Assembly: GCF_013618625.1 (NCBI RefSeq)
Contig: NZ_JABRWO010000011.1
Span: 62,001-126,000 of the forward strand
Direction: 5' to 3'
Source: Bremerella alba
GTDB lineage: Bacteria > Planctomycetota > Planctomycetia > Pirellulales > Pirellulaceae
DNA: 64,000 nucleotides
The position numbers and the translations under genes are program-made. Under the pieces are notes generated by a model. The model made no database searches. It was given only the letters and a program-made list of their open reading frames with translations, and was not told where the DNA came from. The first letter of the stretch is position 1. The number at the start of each line of letters is the position of its first letter. Positions 10,601 to 16,980 of this stretch are shown piece after piece.

Positions 10601-11023
10601 TTGCCGATGACGCCACCTCGGGGAGCCACGGAGATACTGAGCGAACTTCCTCGACTTGCATTTGCCGTGAGGCTACTCGCAGAACGTGCATTCGAGACAC
10701 AGTCGCGCGACACGAGCCAACAAATAACGGATGCCAGGGAACTGCGTATGAAAGTCGAGGCACGCTGCAAGGACCTCCTCGACGAATGGGAAAAGATTGC
10801 GAAGGAACAACACGACGCAGGAGGTGCCTTGCAATACCAAACAGAAGCGGGAAATGCCCAACGTTTGTTGTACGAGTTTCTAAATCCTGAATTGAAGACG
10901 CTTCCGCCTAGGCACAAAAAGTTTCGAGCCAATCGTTCGATGCGGGACGTTGAACCAAGCGTCAATCTGTGGCTCAAGACGATCGACGGCGTAGAAATTG
11001 ACAGTGAGGAGGAAGACACATGA
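7625..11023 (+). CDS. drmA: DISARM helicase DrmA
   Basis: 1,132-residue superfamily 2 helicase. Walker A is PTGGGKT at about 431-437, the motif II box is DELH at 668-671, and motif VI is QATSRVGRD at 919-927. Two cysteine pairs (C553/C556 and C581/C586) between the helicase motifs suggest a zinc knuckle. This matches DrmA, which with DrmB forms the DISARM core that loads on incoming DNA with a 5' single-stranded end. The stop overlaps the drmB start (ATGA, 11020-11023), so the two are translated together, as expected for complex partners. An AGGGAAG about eight bases ahead of ATG 7625 can serve as ribosome binding site. Frame and length look complete. Confidence 0.88.
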   Translation: MAPLEVRRTLVDSLQLDLIGPTGPLGDHKELLPQSPSRWYLTGFLVPTDADEEQRCDPTSNDELDQAAEPAGIDDSDSPEKPAARRSYLPSSMGISVLVSKSVTELGAVVRYGEYLRVEHDEGYSGPQQWQRVPKEEIVPVKIGTKVPDHGVIPVPNSRGVELVWSVRGVPDSNLDGGLPNGTRSLSIFVVNRRKAAPDETRDEGFIFQVELVLGSTESFVARPNLRSLESDDWDERVADLQYRESYEFAVGHSVATDSVVEEGHCRTVRTSWLPTAEVEKVAPSKITGVTLEMESLAALQDGTDAQNQLGTFVSNYKTWIDQQRGSLSGLSQHRRDTAEELLHRANIAANRIQSGIDLLADPQCLDAFRLANKAMAAQGRRRLALQLGKKPEEIVPAWRPFQLAFILMNLKGIADPKSNDRELVDLLFFPTGGGKTEAYLGLAAFTLVLRRLRNPGLTSAGLSVLMRYTLRLLTLDQLGRAAALVCALELERQQDVQKLGEWPFEIGLWVGMAATPNRMGRKGDTDSHSARRKTIAFKNDDRKPSPIPLEECPWCGEKFKANSFQLLPSTDDPTDLRVTCANRHCDFSRGNSLPILSVDEPIYRRLPCFLIATVDKFAAMPWTGEVGGFFGRVDRVDSEGFYGPCNPSAGRPLPVDRLPPMDLVIQDELHLISGPLGTMVGLYESALDELSSKDVDGKSVRPKIIASTATVRRAQSQIRALFNRRDVDVFPPPGPDIRDSFFARTHTTQESNARQYVGIAAQGRSPKVIMLRVYLALLGTAQKAYDEAGGRKVESNPADPYMTLLGYFNSLRELGGARRLIEDEVRTQLIARGSRRRIGEVDGLFKDRTIAYEPVELTSRVTTDKVSEAKRRLEQQFKEKEHVDVAIATNMISVGLDITRLGLMVCFGQPKTSSEYIQATSRVGRDDQRPGLVVTILNIHRPRDRSHYERYAAFHESFYRSVEATSVTPFSPRALDRGLAGTLISLIRQGHLPMTPPRGATEILSELPRLAFAVRLLAERAFETQSRDTSQQITDARELRMKVEARCKDLLDEWEKIAKEQHDAGGALQYQTEAGNAQRLLYEFLNPELKTLPPRHKKFRANRSMRDVEPSVNLWLKTIDGVEIDSEEEDT

Positions 11024-12855
11024 GTCGTCGACCAGGAAGCCGGCCGCATGGCCAAGTCAGACGAAGCCAGCTGATCACATCATTCGGACCAGGCTCCATG
11101 ATGGACCTGCCCAACCATTCTGTTCTGATTGGCGGCCTAGATTCTTGGACGTCCGGTGGCGATGAGATTATCGAGCCACGCCTCGTGGATAAGCTAAAGG
11201 ACCTTTTCGATCCTCCGCTTCAGGATCTAAAGCTTTTCGCTCCTCCCCCTGACAATGATGATCCGACCGGTCCTCAAACTGGAATAACGGCGTGGCAGTT
11301 CCCAGAGTGGTTCATAACTCAGGATGTTGATAGCGAACCGCGCAGTGGCGTCGTACGTTCGCGGATGCTGGTAAATCGCCGAAGATTATCCAATGGCAAG
11401 TTCATCGACGACAATCGAAAGAAACGTAGCGTCGTTCCGGTTCGCTTCGTACGAGCGTGCCGAAATGGGCACATAGGCGACATCGATTGGTTCAGCTTTG
11501 TACATGGTGGCCATACGGAGTGTCGACGCCAAATGTGGATCGAGGAGCGGGGCACTAGCGGTGATCTGGCTGAAGTCTGGGTACGATGCGAGTGCGGGCG
11601 AGGTGAACGCAGCATGGCACAGGCCGCTGAGTCGCCGCAAACCTTGGGACGATGCGATGGCTACAGACCATGGCTCGGTCCCTTCGACAACGAACAGTGC
11701 GGAGAACCGAATCGGTTACTGATTCGCACCGCCAGTAACGCGTATTTCCCTCAACTCATGAGTGTAATTTCCTTACCCGACCGCAATGAAACGTTGCGCG
11801 AAGCCGTCGAGGCTGTATGGGATTTCATCGGTGAAGTGGAGGATGCCGGCGAAGTTAAATACGAACGCAAAAAGGCGAAGGTCAGTGCTGCGCTCGATGG
11901 CTTTAAGGATGAAGAAGTGTTTGCCGAGATAAAGGTCCGTAGAGGTCAATCCGCGGGAGCCGGCAAGTCCATTAAGCAAGCCGAGATGGAAACACTGATG
12001 GCGAGCAAGGACGCGATCGGTGATGATAAACCGGACGGCAATTTCTTTGCTCGCAACCTCCCACAAAACGAGTGGGATATGCCCTGGATGAACCAAGTGG
12101 AACGCGTCGTACTCGTCCACCGCCTACGCGAGGTCATGGCTCAGGTTGGCTTCACGCGATTTGAAGCTGTGTCACCGGATATCGACGGAGAACTGGAGAT
12201 GGGCGTTCGCCGTGCATCACTGGCCAGGGAGATTTCCTGGCTACCTGCCATTGAGAACCGAGGTGAAGGCGTTTTTATTCAATTTCGTAAGGACGCGGTT
12301 GAGCAATGGGTGGCTCGCAAAGATGTGATTGCCCGAGGGAAGCGACTCCTGGCGGGATACGAAGCATGGAAGGGAGAGCACTCTGGAGCAAGCAAGAAAT
12401 TCGTGGAAGCAGGTGGCATGCTTCCGTACATATTGTTTCACTCGTTCTCGCACCTGCTTGTTACCGCCGTCTCGCTGGAATGTGGATACCCGGCTAGTTC
12501 GATCCGCGAACGCATCTATACGATTCCTGAAGTTGGATATGGCGTCCTCCTATATACTGGTACATCGGATGCAGAGGGGACGTTGGGCGGTCTCGTGCAA
12601 GTTGGACGGCGAATCCATGAACACATCCGCAACGCGTTGAAGATGGGTGAGCTTTGCTCGAATGACCCGGTTTGTGCGCAGCACGAGCCTGCGAATCAAC
12701 ATGAACGCCGTTTTTTGCACGGCGCGGCTTGCCACGGGTGCCTACTGATATCAGAGACCTCTTGCGAACAACACAATGAGTTCCTCGACCGGGCTCTGGT
12801 TGTTCCAACCGTAGATCATCTCGGAGTCGAATTCTTTGGTTCGGCAGGGCTATGA
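11020..12855 (+). CDS. drmB: DISARM protein DrmB (DUF1998)
   Basis: 611 residues. The N-terminal part has a cysteine/histidine set (ACRNGHIGDIDW, then CECGRG) typical of a zinc-binding module. The C-terminal 120 residues show the DUF1998 signature: YTGTSDAEGTLGGL, CSNDPVC, GAACHGC and SETSCEQ followed by LDR. DrmB binds DrmA and forms the DNA-entry complex of DISARM; both classes of DISARM carry it. The gene is joined to drmA upstream and drmC downstream by four-base ATGA overlaps, giving a tightly coupled drmA-drmB-drmC unit. All cysteine pairs that can be checked by eye are present, so the gene looks functional. Confidence 0.88.
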   Translation: MSRRPGSRPHGQVRRSQLITSFGPGSMMDLPNHSVLIGGLDSWTSGGDEIIEPRLVDKLKDLFDPPLQDLKLFAPPPDNDDPTGPQTGITAWQFPEWFITQDVDSEPRSGVVRSRMLVNRRRLSNGKFIDDNRKKRSVVPVRFVRACRNGHIGDIDWFSFVHGGHTECRRQMWIEERGTSGDLAEVWVRCECGRGERSMAQAAESPQTLGRCDGYRPWLGPFDNEQCGEPNRLLIRTASNAYFPQLMSVISLPDRNETLREAVEAVWDFIGEVEDAGEVKYERKKAKVSAALDGFKDEEVFAEIKVRRGQSAGAGKSIKQAEMETLMASKDAIGDDKPDGNFFARNLPQNEWDMPWMNQVERVVLVHRLREVMAQVGFTRFEAVSPDIDGELEMGVRRASLAREISWLPAIENRGEGVFIQFRKDAVEQWVARKDVIARGKRLLAGYEAWKGEHSGASKKFVEAGGMLPYILFHSFSHLLVTAVSLECGYPASSIRERIYTIPEVGYGVLLYTGTSDAEGTLGGLVQVGRRIHEHIRNALKMGELCSNDPVCAQHEPANQHERRFLHGAACHGCLLISETSCEQHNEFLDRALVVPTVDHLGVEFFGSAGL

Positions 12856-13643
12856 ACGGCTGTCTGGAGAAACTCAGCAATAGCGATCTGCAAACCCTAG
12901 TGTCGGCACTGCGATCGGAGCGACTTGCTCCGCCGTATACGGCACTACAGGTCGCCCGATTCGTGCCGGCGTCCGTAGTCGATTCGACGCGCTCATCGTT
13001 GGCGGAATTGGTAGAACAGGGTTTCTCAGAAAAGCAAATCGCAACGGCAATCGAATTGATCGTGGAAGATCGCTTGGGACGCCAAGGTTCAAAACCTCCG
13101 ATCGACCTGGTAACGTCCGGCCCAGAGGCTCCCGGAATAACGAACCGCGATACGTCGGTAGTCGTCCGCGAGTTATTCTCCCATGCCAATGATTCTGTAA
13201 TCGTCATTGGATATGCCGTTTATCAGGGACAGCAAGTCTTCGAGGCACTTGCTCGTCGTATGGAACAGATTCCTTCACTTCATGTCCAATTCTTCCTAAA
13301 CGTTCCGCGAACTGACGCAGATACAACTTCCTCAGAGATCCTAATTGCAAGGTTTAAGCAGCGATTCAAGGATAAACACTGGCCTACAGGTTGCCGGCTT
13401 CCTGAAGTCTACTATGACCCGAGATCAGTTGCGGACGATGTCCCCGTTCGCTCCTCGCTACACGCCAAATGTATCGTGGTCGATTCAAGGAAAGTATTTG
13501 TCTCGTCTGCAAACTTCACAGAGGCCGGTCAAGAGCGAAATATTGAAGTCGGACTTCGGATTGATAGTAAGTGGCTTGCTGGTCAAATTACGAATCACTT
13601 TCGGCAATTGTTTAACCACGGATTCGCGAAACGCGCGTTCTAA
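12852..13643 (+). CDS. drmC: DISARM phospholipase D-like protein DrmC
   Basis: 263-residue protein of the phospholipase D superfamily with one HKD motif, HAKCIVVD (His204, Lys206, Asp211), followed by SSANFTEAG, the usual Ser/Asn strand of PLD nucleases. One HKD motif per chain implies that a dimer forms the active site. DrmC is the third core DISARM protein and is reported to be dispensable for protection in some systems. The ATG overlaps the drmB stop, so it is the last gene of the coupled unit. After its stop come 173 bp without a gene before the glycosyltransferase, which marks the end of the DISARM operon. Confidence 0.88.
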   Translation: MNGCLEKLSNSDLQTLVSALRSERLAPPYTALQVARFVPASVVDSTRSSLAELVEQGFSEKQIATAIELIVEDRLGRQGSKPPIDLVTSGPEAPGITNRDTSVVVRELFSHANDSVIVIGYAVYQGQQVFEALARRMEQIPSLHVQFFLNVPRTDADTTSSEILIARFKQRFKDKHWPTGCRLPEVYYDPRSVADDVPVRSSLHAKCIVVDSRKVFVSSANFTEAGQERNIEVGLRIDSKWLAGQITNHFRQLFNHGFAKRAF

Positions 13644-13816
13644 ACGTGCTGGCTTCGGTTTCATGCCTACGGCGACACCGCAAACCTTTGCCTGGAGATG
13701 GCAGGTCATGTTTCGTATGCTAATACCTTTCGATAACTTCAATGTAATCAATTCAACGCCCTGTCTGATCAACAACTGGCAGGCAAACTGACAATCGATA
13801 ATCAGGCAGCAAGGTT

Positions 13817-15019
13817 GTGGCGCACATCGTTTTTGGGTGGGAGTTGGGCGGAGGCTATGGGCACTTGGGGCCGTTTCGTCCAGTGGCCGAGCGTTTGATG
13901 GCGTCCGGGCATCGCATCACGTTGATCGTGAAGGACCTTGCTCGGGCGGGCGCGGCGTTCGGCGATCTGGACGTTCAGCTTTATCAGGCACCAGTGAAGA
14001 TTGGCAAAGCGATTCCCCACACCCCTTCCCCGGCCACGTTCGGGCATTTGTTGCAGAATGTGGGGTTTGGTGATCCAGAGGAACTGAGAGCGATGGTCCA
14101 GGCCTGGCGGAATCTTTATCACTTGATTCGCCCCGACTGCCTCGTCCTCGATCACGCTCCGACGGGCATTCTCGCCTCACGCGGGCTCTCGATTCCCTCC
14201 TTTACCATCGGCACCGGATTCTTCTGTCCCGTCGATGAATTCCCCCTGCGAGAAATGGCTCCCTGGCGGCCGTTGCCGAAGGAAGACCGAGCGAGTAACG
14301 AACTAAAGTTTGTCAACCGGATCAATGGCATTCTGCAAAGCAATCAACAGCCCAAAATCGACCGGATCGGCCAGATCTATTCCGACGTCACGGCCAACTT
14401 ATTAACTACGTTCCAGGAACTCGATCACTATCCGCACCGCCAGGGCGGCGAGTACCTGGGGGCTTGGTCAGCGAAGAAGCAGATTCGCGGGGGGGACTCA
14501 GCTGAAACTCTTTGGCCAGACGGCGAAGGGCTGAAGGTTTATGCCTATCTGAAACCGTTTCGGGCGATCAAGGATTTGCTGCGGTGGTTGGGGGGCCAGG
14601 GATGCTCGACGCTTGTTGTTGGCGATGGTCTGAATACGGCGGAACTAGGCCAGTCGCTGCCACCCAATGTTCGTCTGGCGGATCGCCATTTCGATCTGGC
14701 CACCGTAGTCAAGTCGTGCGACCTCGCGATCATGAACGGAAATCACGGAACCTGCTGTGAGTTCCTCCTGGCCGGGCGGCCGGTGTTTCATATCCCTCTC
14801 ACATTTGAACAGGCCGTCTTCAGCCGTCGAACGCATGAACTAGGCGTTTCACTCGATGCTGTGCCCAATCAAACTCAGCAAGTCATTCAACAGTTATCGG
14901 CGATGATGAAGTCCTGCTCGTTTCGTGATCAGGCCGAGACATTCGCGGCGCAGTACGCGGAGTTTGAGCCTGAACAGGCAATGGAGCGATGTACAGGCAT
15001 TATCAAGCAGTTCCTCTAA
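13817..15019 (+). CDS. Glycosyltransferase of the GT1/MurG-like fold
   Basis: 400 residues, GTG start. The N-terminus (IVFGWELGGGYGHLGPF) is the glycine-rich first loop of GT-B enzymes such as MurG and macrolide glycosyltransferases. The C-terminal part has NGNHGTCCEFLLAGRPVF followed by IPLTFEQ, matching the nucleotide-sugar binding region of GT1 proteins. It would transfer a sugar from a nucleotide donor to an unknown acceptor. The next gene, 21 bp downstream, is a polysaccharide pyruvyltransferase, so the two probably decorate a cell-surface polymer. It has no evident role in defence. A piece of its C-terminal region is copied downstream at 15829-15907. Confidence 0.75.
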   Translation: MAHIVFGWELGGGYGHLGPFRPVAERLMASGHRITLIVKDLARAGAAFGDLDVQLYQAPVKIGKAIPHTPSPATFGHLLQNVGFGDPEELRAMVQAWRNLYHLIRPDCLVLDHAPTGILASRGLSIPSFTIGTGFFCPVDEFPLREMAPWRPLPKEDRASNELKFVNRINGILQSNQQPKIDRIGQIYSDVTANLLTTFQELDHYPHRQGGEYLGAWSAKKQIRGGDSAETLWPDGEGLKVYAYLKPFRAIKDLLRWLGGQGCSTLVVGDGLNTAELGQSLPPNVRLADRHFDLATVVKSCDLAIMNGNHGTCCEFLLAGRPVFHIPLTFEQAVFSRRTHELGVSLDAVPNQTQQVIQQLSAMMKSCSFRDQAETFAAQYAEFEPEQAMERCTGIIKQFL

Positions 15020-15040
15020 CGTTTTGGTGGTAATAGACTC

Positions 15041-15793
15041 GTGAGCTCTCCTCGGCGATTGATTCCAGCAATGTGCTTTGAGCCGATCTTTGGCCCCCTG
15101 ACCGGTAAGCGGGTTGGGCTGGTCGATGGCGTCGCTCAGAATGTGGGGGACTGCCTGATCTACGCAGCGACGCGGCAGTTGCTCGACTACTTCCAAATCA
15201 ACTGGCGAGCAGTCGAACCAGGTGAATCCGCGGAAATCGATACCCTGCTTCTATTCGGCGGAGGTAACCTGGGGAGCAATTATCATGGAGAAGTGCGACG
15301 ACGCCAGACGGCACTGGCCACCGGGTTGCCTGCGATCATTCTTCCTCAGTCGGCGTACTCCCACGAACCGGTTGGTAGCGCCACCGTCTACCTGCGGGAA
15401 CGATCCGGCCTGAAGTTCTATCCCCAAGCTCGTATCGCCCCTGACTTGGCCCTCGGCTATCAGCACATCCCACACAAGCCCACCAAGCTAGGCGGGCTAT
15501 TCCTGCGCAAGGACGGCGAAGGGCGATTTCTCGGCTCAAAGTATCAAAGCCGAAGCCTGGGCGATCCAATTCAATTCGCCAAGTCTTCTAACGAGTACGT
15601 GCGATTTGCAGGTCAATTTGAGCATGTAGTCACCGACCGTCTGCATTTCGCGATCGCCGCCATGATGAATCAGGTACCGACCGTCTTGCTTGAGAATCAG
15701 ACGCCTAAGAATCGTGGGATGTGGGAGTGTTGGCTGAGGGATTTGGGATGCGGCTGGACAGATGCTCCAGATGGTGATGAATTGTTGTTTTAG
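15041..15793 (+). CDS. Polysaccharide pyruvyl transferase family protein
   Basis: 250 residues, GTG start 21 bp after the glycosyltransferase stop, so probably the same transcript. Features of the family are seen in order: an NVGDCLIY segment near residue 37 (the N-x-GD start of these enzymes), LLLFGGGNLG near 70 and a C-terminal VTDRLHFAIAA segment, the conserved D-R-hydrophobic-H part of the active site. Members such as CsaB and ExoV add pyruvate from phosphoenolpyruvate to sugars of exopolymers or S-layer anchors. With its neighbour it forms a small surface-sugar module lying between the DISARM genes and transposon debris. It is shorter than typical members (about 300-350 residues), so part of the C-terminus may be missing. 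Confidence 0.78.
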   Translation: MSSPRRLIPAMCFEPIFGPLTGKRVGLVDGVAQNVGDCLIYAATRQLLDYFQINWRAVEPGESAEIDTLLLFGGGNLGSNYHGEVRRRQTALATGLPAIILPQSAYSHEPVGSATVYLRERSGLKFYPQARIAPDLALGYQHIPHKPTKLGGLFLRKDGEGRFLGSKYQSRSLGDPIQFAKSSNEYVRFAGQFEHVVTDRLHFAIAAMMNQVPTVLLENQTPKNRGMWECWLRDLGCGWTDAPDGDELLF

Positions 15794-15828
15794 AGCCAGG
15801 TGCTTTTTTGTACAATAAGTTGCGGGCT

Positions 15829-15907
15829 GTGATTCGTATCCCTCTCACGTTCGAAGAGGCCGTCTTCAGCCGTCGAACGCATGAGCTAAGCGTTTCGCTC
15901 GATGCTG
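15829..15907 (+). pseudogene. Copied fragment of the upstream glycosyltransferase gene
   Basis: These 79 bases match 14783-14861 of the glycosyltransferase gene without gaps and with eight differences by my count. They encode IPLTFEEAVFSRRTHELSVS against IPLTFEQAVFSRRTHELGVS. The match stops abruptly and unrelated sequence and transposase debris follow. It is a relic of a second, related glycosyltransferase gene rather than a working one. Most changes are synonymous, so the parent copy was under selection before it was broken. Confidence 0.8.
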
Positions 15908-15957
15908 CGCTGGAATGCCCCAAAAACCTAGCCCACCGTTGTGAGCGTTCGGTTTGC

Positions 15958-16316
15958 AGGTCAATTCCAGCGGTGCATGCCCAGGAAGACCTGGCCGGGG
16001 CGAAAGAGAAGGCGGAACTGGTCACCGAGAAGCTAACCACGCTGAGGCGCGGAGCGGCCGCCAAATGCTTCCGGGAAGACGTGAGTGAAACGTTGGCCTA
16101 CATGGCCTTCCCCCGCGAGCACTGGACGCGTCTACGCAGCAACAACATGCTGGAGCGGATAATGAAAGAGATTCGCAGGCGTACACGCGTCGTGGGAGCG
16201 TTCCCCGATGTTGGGCCCGGCTGCGTCACATCGCATGCACCAAGTGAGGCACGCGACGTTACCTGGACATGGACCGGCTCGACGAACCGCAGGAGGCGGG
16301 AGAAGCTTTAACGTGA
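15958..16316 (+). pseudogene. IS256-family (mutator type) transposase, C-terminal remnant
   Basis: The frame from about 15958 reads IPAVHAQEDLAGAKEKAELV and then FPREHWTRLRSNNMLERI and RRRTRVVGAFPD, the well-conserved C-terminal part of IS256-type transposases (the NNxLER segment carries the last catalytic Glu). After GAFPD about 20 bases are missing and the frame shifts. The family sequence resumes in another frame as WARLRHIACTK, a TGA stands where Trp is expected, and GTRRYLDMDRL follows. The 5' two thirds of the gene are absent. It cannot make active transposase. Confidence 0.85.
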
Positions 16317-16317
16317 A

Positions 16318-16349
16318 AATCTTTTTTGTCGCGAGCGACAAAAAAGATT
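16318..16349. repeat. Perfect 15-bp inverted repeat with a 2-base loop
   Basis: AATCTTTTTTGTCGC, then GA, then the exact reverse complement. The T-run is on the 5' side and the A-run on the 3' side of the stem, opposite to a Rho-independent terminator, for either strand. It lies two bases after the IS256 relic and could be a pair of transposon ends joined head to head. Confidence 0.8.
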
Positions 16350-16412
16350 CCAGCGTCAGGAGGCTAAATCAAATGTGCACATCTGACGGACACTACCTTC
16401 GATGCCGACATC

Positions 16413-16556
16413 GATCGCCAACGAAGCCAAGTTGAAACCGTCATGAGCATGATCAAACGTAGGCTAGGCATCTGCGTCCGAGTCAAAACAGAACAAATCC
16501 GCAACAAAGAAATACACCTGGTGGTGCTGACGCGAAATGTTATGGTTCACTGGTAG
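16413..16556 (+). pseudogene. DDE transposase C-terminal fragment (IS4/IS5/IS1182-like)
   Basis: A short frame ending at TAG 16554-16556 reads RQRSQVETVMSMIKRRLG and then RNKEIHLVVLTRNVMVHW. This is the pattern near the end of IS4/IS5-type DDE transposases, with the catalytic Glu in the VETVMSMIKRR helix. Everything upstream of about 16413 is missing. The exact IS family cannot be fixed by eye. Confidence 0.6.
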
Positions 16557-16605
16557 ACTTGAGTATTCGACAGAACCGCCCCGTCGACTTTTCTTTGCCA
16601 GAAAA

Positions 16606-16980
16606 TCACTTTAGATCAAAATGCTCCATGATCCTGCTGGTTACCAACTCTAATGGCACTTTATCCTCGTAGAGAGGATCTTTGTCATTCATGTGTAGTC
16701 GCAAGTAAACTGTTTGATCATCGCAATGTCCAATTTGACCATCTATTTCTTGGGACTCAATTTCTACAAACCAATCCAAGCTGTCCAAGACGACTAACTC
16801 GGTGGTAACCAATGGAAATAAGGTCCGAATTCGTTCAGTAGCATTTCGAACAACGCGAAGTGCAAGATCCGGTGAGTCGCCTACCTCTTGATAGTTTTCC
16901 CGCCAATCGGGATCATTGAGTGCCTGAAAAACGGGATGGTCATCAAGGGTATTCCAGGTAGAAGAGTCAAAAACATTCAC
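16606..16980 (-). CDS. Probable immunity protein for the adjacent giant toxin
   Basis: 124 residues, acidic, no signal peptide or membrane segment, so cytoplasmic. The GTG start (16978-16980) directly follows the TAA stop of the giant toxin gene (16981-16983), so translation is surely coupled and no promoter fits between them. A small soluble gene placed right after a HINT-toxin end is the standard arrangement of polymorphic toxin and immunity pairs. The sequence (for example TTELVVLDSLDWFVEI and EDKVPLELVTSRIMEHF) does not match an immunity family I can name. The role is inferred from position, charge and size. Confidence 0.6.
   Translation of the reverse strand: MNVFDSSTWNTLDDHPVFQALNDPDWRENYQEVGDSPDLALRVVRNATERIRTLFPLVTTELVVLDSLDWFVEIESQEIDGQIGHCDDQTVYLRLHMNDKDPLYEDKVPLELVTSRIMEHFDLK

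Noticed and set aside
13644-13816. Open stretches after drmC that might encode a small further DISARM gene
   Set aside because: The frame that covers it is an out-of-frame continuation over the drmC end with no ribosome site or motif.
16318-16349. Hairpin as a Rho-independent terminator
   Set aside because: The T-run precedes and the A-run follows the GC core, so neither strand gives a stem followed by a U-run.
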